Below, piece by piece: positions 6,107-8,844 of a DNA stretch of 8,844 nucleotides. Below the pieces are notes generated by a model. The model was not told the DNA's origin, searched no databases, and worked only from the letters and a program-made list of their open reading frames with translations. Position 1 is the first letter of the stretch. Every line of letters begins with the position of its first letter. The stretch spans positions 1-8,844 of the forward strand of contig JAGCUM010000194.1 in assembly GCA_017962865.1 (NCBI GenBank). The letters run 5' to 3'. The DNA is from Spirochaetales bacterium (GTDB taxonomy: Bacteria; Spirochaetota; Spirochaetia; Sphaerochaetales; Sphaerochaetaceae). A program made the translations under genes and the position numbers.

Positions 6107-6600
6107 TCTTCGAAGACTTTACTGATACTTCCGTAATGGAGGAAGATGCCCTGGTCCGCCAGGGCTTTTATTTCGTCTGCGGTGGCAAAACGCCCGTCGA
6201 TGTCCTCATCCTTCTGGAGCCTGATGTCCTTTTCGGAGATATCCATCTCGAAGCGGTAGATGTCAACGATATAGTTCTGGCCCTTGTTTTCCCTGTGGTA
6301 GCAGAAGCGATAGCCGCCGTCGGCCTTGGAGACATCCACCCCCGTTTCCTCCAGGACTTCCCTGCAGACGGCCTCGAAGGAACTCTCTCCGGCCTTTACG
6401 CCGCCTCCGGGCAGTTCCCACCAACCCGGAGCCCAGGCCTTGTCCATGGCCCTGCGTGTGATCAGGAAGGTACCGTCAGGTCTGTGCACTGCACCGAGGA
6501 CCGAGAGATAATAATCCCCCTCGGCCATGGTCCAGTCATTGCGGACCATTGTCCTTCCGGTCTTGTTCTTGTTGATGTCGTAGATGTCCCAGAGTTCCAT
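6103..6600 (-). CDS. Nudix hydrolase, isopentenyl-diphosphate isomerase-like subgroup
   Basis: A 165-residue protein with an exact Nudix box at 66-88: G66, E72, then R80-E81-V-L-E84-E85-T-G87-V88, matching G-x5-E-x7-REUxEExGU. Nudix enzymes use this box with magnesium to cleave nucleoside diphosphates linked to other groups. The N-terminus ELWDIYDINKNKTGR resembles the IDI-like branch, but the substrate cannot be read from sequence. WWELPGGG (60-67) precedes the box. The gene lies 39 bases after the ABC exporter gene on the same strand, with no evident terminator between, so it may be the last gene of that operon. It has no good Shine-Dalgarno site; a possible promoter at 6607-6635 would put the transcript start at about the ATG. 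Its last codons overlap the glnN stop, and its coding region contains the glnN terminator. Confidence 0.9.
   Translation of the reverse strand: MELWDIYDINKNKTGRTMVRNDWTMAEGDYYLSVLGAVHRPDGTFLITRRAMDKAWAPGWWELPGGGVKAGESSFEAVCREVLEETGVDVSKADGGYRFCYHRENKGQNYIVDIYRFEMDISEKDIRLQKDEDIDGRFATADEIKALADQGIFLHYGSISKVFED
6148..6173 (+). terminator. Intrinsic terminator of glnN inside the Nudix gene
   Basis: GCCCTGG (6148-6154), loop TCCG, CCAGGGC (6159-6165), then TTTTATTT. It is a perfect seven-base-pair GC-rich stem with a four-base loop and U-tract, 41 bases after the glnN stop. On the other strand the same bases encode the KALADQG region of the Nudix protein. Confidence 0.88.
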
Positions 6601-6606
6601 GATTTT

Positions 6607-6635
6607 ACTCTATTGAGAAAAAGTGCCTCTGTAAA
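6607..6635 (-). promoter_or_regulatory. Possible internal promoter before the Nudix gene
   Basis: TTTACA (6635-6630) and TAGAGT (6612-6607) are 17 bases apart. The predicted start, near 6600, coincides with the A of the Nudix ATG, which would give a leaderless or nearly leaderless message. The gene lacks a clear Shine-Dalgarno site, so the idea is reasonable, but the -10 is weak. Confidence 0.25.
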
Positions 6636-6639
6636 GCAG

Positions 6640-8412
6640 TTACTCGTACTGCGAGGCGTAGAGCCTGTAGTAGAAGCCCTTCCTGTCCATAAGCTGGCGG
6701 TGCGTACCCTGCTCCACTACATCGCCGTGGTCCAGTACCAGGATGTTGTCTGCATGCTGGATCGTCGACAGCCTGTGGGCTATGACGAAGCAGGTCTTGC
6801 CCTTCATAAGCTCCAGCATGGCGCTTTGGATTTCGCGCTCGGTAGAGGTATCGACATTGCTGGTGGCCTCGTCCAGAATCAGCATCTTGGAGTCGTATAG
6901 CATTGCCCTTGCGATGGTCAGAAGCTGTTTCTGGCCCTTGGATATGTTGCCGCCGTCTTCGCTGATGACCGTGTCGTAGCCGTTGGGAAGCCTCATGATG
7001 AACGGATGGATGCGGGCCTTCTTTGCAACACGGACCACATCATCGAGACTAGCGTTTTCGGCTCCGTAGGCTATGTTCTCGTACACGGTACCACGGAAGA
7101 GCCAGGTATCCTGGAGAACCATTGCATAGGCTGCACGAAGGCTGGGCCTGGTGTACTCAAGCTCATTGCGTCCGTCAACGAGGATCTGCCCGCTGTCGCA
7201 GTCATAGAAGCGCATGAGCAGGTTTATCATGGTCGTCTTGCCGGCGCCGGTGGGGCCGACTATCGCTATCAGGCGCCCTGCATCCGCACGGAAGCTCAGA
7301 TCGTGCAGAATCGTCTTGTCCTTTTCATAGCCGAAGGAAACGTTCTCAAAGCGCACATCGCCCTTCACATCCGTCAGTTCCACGGCATTCTCAAGGTCCT
7401 TCACCTCCTCGGTCTCGTCCAGCAGGTTGAAGATTCTCTCTGATGCCGAAAGAGCGGAAAGGATTTCGTTCATTATGTTGGCGATCTCGTTTATCGGGCC
7501 CGAGAACTTGCGCGAATAGAGAATGAAGGATGAAATCTGACCCAGCGTGACACGGCCGGCCATGAAGAGAAAGGATCCCAATGTCGCGATCAGACCCAGC
7601 GACATGTTGTTGATCATACCCATGGAAGGGCCTATGGCCACGCCGCGGCTGTCTGCATTGTAGTAGGCCTGGGCTGCCTCTCCGTTGACCTTTGCGAAGT
7701 TCTCGCAGACCTTGTCCTCATAGGCATAGGCCTGGATGGTCTTCTCGCCGGAGAACATCTCTTCCACAAAACCGTTCATGAAGCCATAGCTCTTCGACCT
7801 CTTGATGAACAGCGGCCTTGTTTTCTTCTTGATGTAGACCGTGTAAGATACCGAGATAGGAATTGTAACAAGAACAATAGCCGCAAGAGCCGGTGAAATC
7901 CTCAGCATCATGATCAATGAACCGATTACTGTGGTAAAGCTTGTCATTATTGCCACTATATCGGTCTGGATCGATGCGGAGACAACATCGACGTCATAAC
8001 TGACCCTGCTGATGATGTCTCCGGCCTGGTTTCTGTCGAAGAAGGACACCGGCAGCCTTGAGATTTTCTCGAAGCATGCCTTTCTCAGCTTGCGGGCAGT
8101 GAACTTGGCAACCATGGTCATCATGATGCTGATTCCCAGCGAAATCAGCGATGAGGACACATAGAAGAGCAGCATGTACTTCACATAGTACAGTACCTTC
8201 CGGACATCGACCTTCCCTGCACCGGCTGCGGCCTCATTGATGGCCTTTCCTGCAAGACTCGGTCCTATTAGAGAGAGTATGTTCGAAGCGAAGCTCAGTA
8301 TCAGGGCAAGCAGGATCAGCAGCCTGAACTCCTTCACATAGGAAAGAATCCTTCTGAGGGCCTTCTTTCCGTCCTTAGGCTTGTGTTCGGCAAAGGAATT
8401 TCTCGGCGGCAT
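6640..8412 (-). CDS. ABC exporter half-transporter, second subunit of a heterodimer
   Basis: A 590-residue fused membrane and ATPase protein. About six hydrophobic segments occupy residues 29-310 (for example 29-51, 76-100, 150-170, 174-195, 263-285), followed by the nucleotide-binding domain: Walker A GPTGAGKTT (386-394), Q-loop Q434, signature ISKGQ (490-494), Walker B LILDEA with E515, D-loop SNVD (518-521) and H-loop H546. The signature is degenerate (K for the second-position glycine of SGGQ) while Walker B and the H-loop are canonical. The upstream partner shows the reverse, as in asymmetric exporters such as TM287/288 and BmrCD. Substrates of this class include drugs, lipids and peptides and cannot be assigned here. 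The start at 8412 is set by GGAGG six bases upstream; a longer reading from 8481 would overlap the partner gene by 68 bases. Translation is probably coupled to the partner (TGA-C-ATG). Confidence 0.93.
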   Translation of the reverse strand: MPPRNSFAEHKPKDGKKALRRILSYVKEFRLLILLALILSFASNILSLIGPSLAGKAINEAAAGAGKVDVRKVLYYVKYMLLFYVSSSLISLGISIMMTMVAKFTARKLRKACFEKISRLPVSFFDRNQAGDIISRVSYDVDVVSASIQTDIVAIMTSFTTVIGSLIMMLRISPALAAIVLVTIPISVSYTVYIKKKTRPLFIKRSKSYGFMNGFVEEMFSGEKTIQAYAYEDKVCENFAKVNGEAAQAYYNADSRGVAIGPSMGMINNMSLGLIATLGSFLFMAGRVTLGQISSFILYSRKFSGPINEIANIMNEILSALSASERIFNLLDETEEVKDLENAVELTDVKGDVRFENVSFGYEKDKTILHDLSFRADAGRLIAIVGPTGAGKTTMINLLMRFYDCDSGQILVDGRNELEYTRPSLRAAYAMVLQDTWLFRGTVYENIAYGAENASLDDVVRVAKKARIHPFIMRLPNGYDTVISEDGGNISKGQKQLLTIARAMLYDSKMLILDEATSNVDTSTEREIQSAMLELMKGKTCFVIAHRLSTIQHADNILVLDHGDVVEQGTHRQLMDRKGFYYRLYASQYE

Positions 8413-8413
8413 G

Positions 8414-8844
8414 TCAGACCTCCCCCATCTGGGTTTCGAAGATATCACGGTACTGCGGCGTTGAAGCCAGCAGCTGCTCATGGGTTCCCATGCCGATGAT
8501 CCGTCCCTCGTCCATCATTATTATCTGATCCAGGCCCATTATCGAGCTTACCCTCTGGGCAATCACGACCAGAGTGGATTCACTGTAGTTTTCCCTGATG
8601 TTTTTCCTAAGCTGTGCGTCGGTCCTGTAGTCAAGGGCACTGGAGCTGTCGTCAAGGATCAGGACCTCCGGCTTTGCGGCCAGAGCCCTTGCAATCAGAA
8701 GCCTCTGCTTCTGTCCGCCCGAGAAGGTCGCCCCGTGGATTGCAGCCTGATGCTGATAGTTGTCATCGTAGTCACCGATGAAATCGCTTGCCATGGCGTG
8801 GGATGAGGCTTCCTCCATGCGCTCGACCGAGACTTCTCGTCCGA
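8414..8844 (-). CDS. ABC exporter half-transporter, first subunit of a heterodimer (C-terminal part only)
   Basis: The frame is open at the right edge; the last 142 residues are visible, covering the end of the ATPase domain. They contain a canonical signature FSGGQKQRLLIARAL, a Walker B LILDD in which the catalytic glutamate is aspartate, SSSALD as D-loop, and IAQR where the H-loop histidine is glutamine. These changes define the subunit that contributes the non-catalytic site in heterodimeric exporters. Its intact signature would complete the working ATP site built by the Walker motifs of the downstream subunit. The membrane domain and Walker A lie outside the window. It ends one base before the start of its partner, so the two are almost certainly made together. 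Confidence 0.9.
   Translation of the reverse strand, partial: GREVSVERMEEASSHAMASDFIGDYDDNYQHQAAIHGATFSGGQKQRLLIARALAAKPEVLILDDSSSALDYRTDAQLRKNIRENYSESTLVVIAQRVSSIMGLDQIIMMDEGRIIGMGTHEQLLASTPQYRDIFETQMGEV
8419..8423 (-). promoter_or_regulatory. Ribosome binding site of the second ABC subunit
   Basis: GGAGG within GGGGGAGG, six bases before the ATG at 8412 and inside the last codons of the upstream ABC gene. It decides the start against the in-frame ATG at 8481. Confidence 0.85.

Noticed and set aside
6136..6900. Plus-strand open frame of 254 codons
   Set aside because: It lies antisense to the Nudix gene and the end of the ABC gene, both with exact family motifs, has no recognisable motifs, and begins inside the glnN terminator region.

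Overview
The window is 8.8 kb of compact bacterial chromosome with moderate G+C and almost no non-coding DNA. It carries amino-acid and nitrogen metabolism genes plus one end of an ABC exporter operon. Good GGAGG-type ribosome sites, a YerC-type TrpR-like regulator, a HisZ-like protein, a stand-alone TrpB2 and a type III glutamine synthetase together suggest an anaerobic Clostridia-like (Lachnospiraceae/Oscillospiraceae-type) genome. A Sphaerochaeta/Treponema-type spirochaete that shares such genes is also possible. There is no ribosomal RNA or other marker here, so placement is tentative. I see no mobile element, tRNA or CRISPR array.

Layout, left to right. (1) Positions 1-975, minus strand: a TrpR-like regulator (yerC type) translationally coupled to a HisZ-like protein that runs off the left edge. 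Their promoter, near 1004-1032, overlaps a cluster of TAGCAC/GTACTA half-sites that could be the regulator's own operator. (2) Positions 1052-2600, minus strand: a stand-alone TrpB2-family tryptophan synthase beta chain with a strong terminator behind it. Its promoter overlaps two abutting perfect GTTTCT-N6-AGAAAC inverted repeats. (3) Positions 2625-6106: two divergently transcribed glutamine synthetase-family genes. The rightward one is a complete, canonical type III enzyme (GlnN). The leftward one is a type I relative that has lost several metal- and substrate-binding residues and is probably not an ordinary glutamine synthetase. (4) Positions 6103-8844, minus strand: both halves of a heterodimeric ABC exporter (the first cut by the right edge) followed by a Nudix hydrolase, converging on glnN. 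The glnN terminator lies inside the Nudix coding sequence.

How the parts fit. GlnN is the likely ammonia-assimilating enzyme. The degenerate type I paralogue shares its control region and could be regulatory or have another ligase activity. TrpB2 could make tryptophan from indole and serine without TrpA, or deaminate serine or threonine. HisZ would serve the first step of histidine synthesis with a HisG outside the window, and YerC-type proteins have been proposed to regulate histidine genes. The most unusual items are the degenerate glutamine synthetase and the two unexplained operator-like regions upstream of trpB and yerC.
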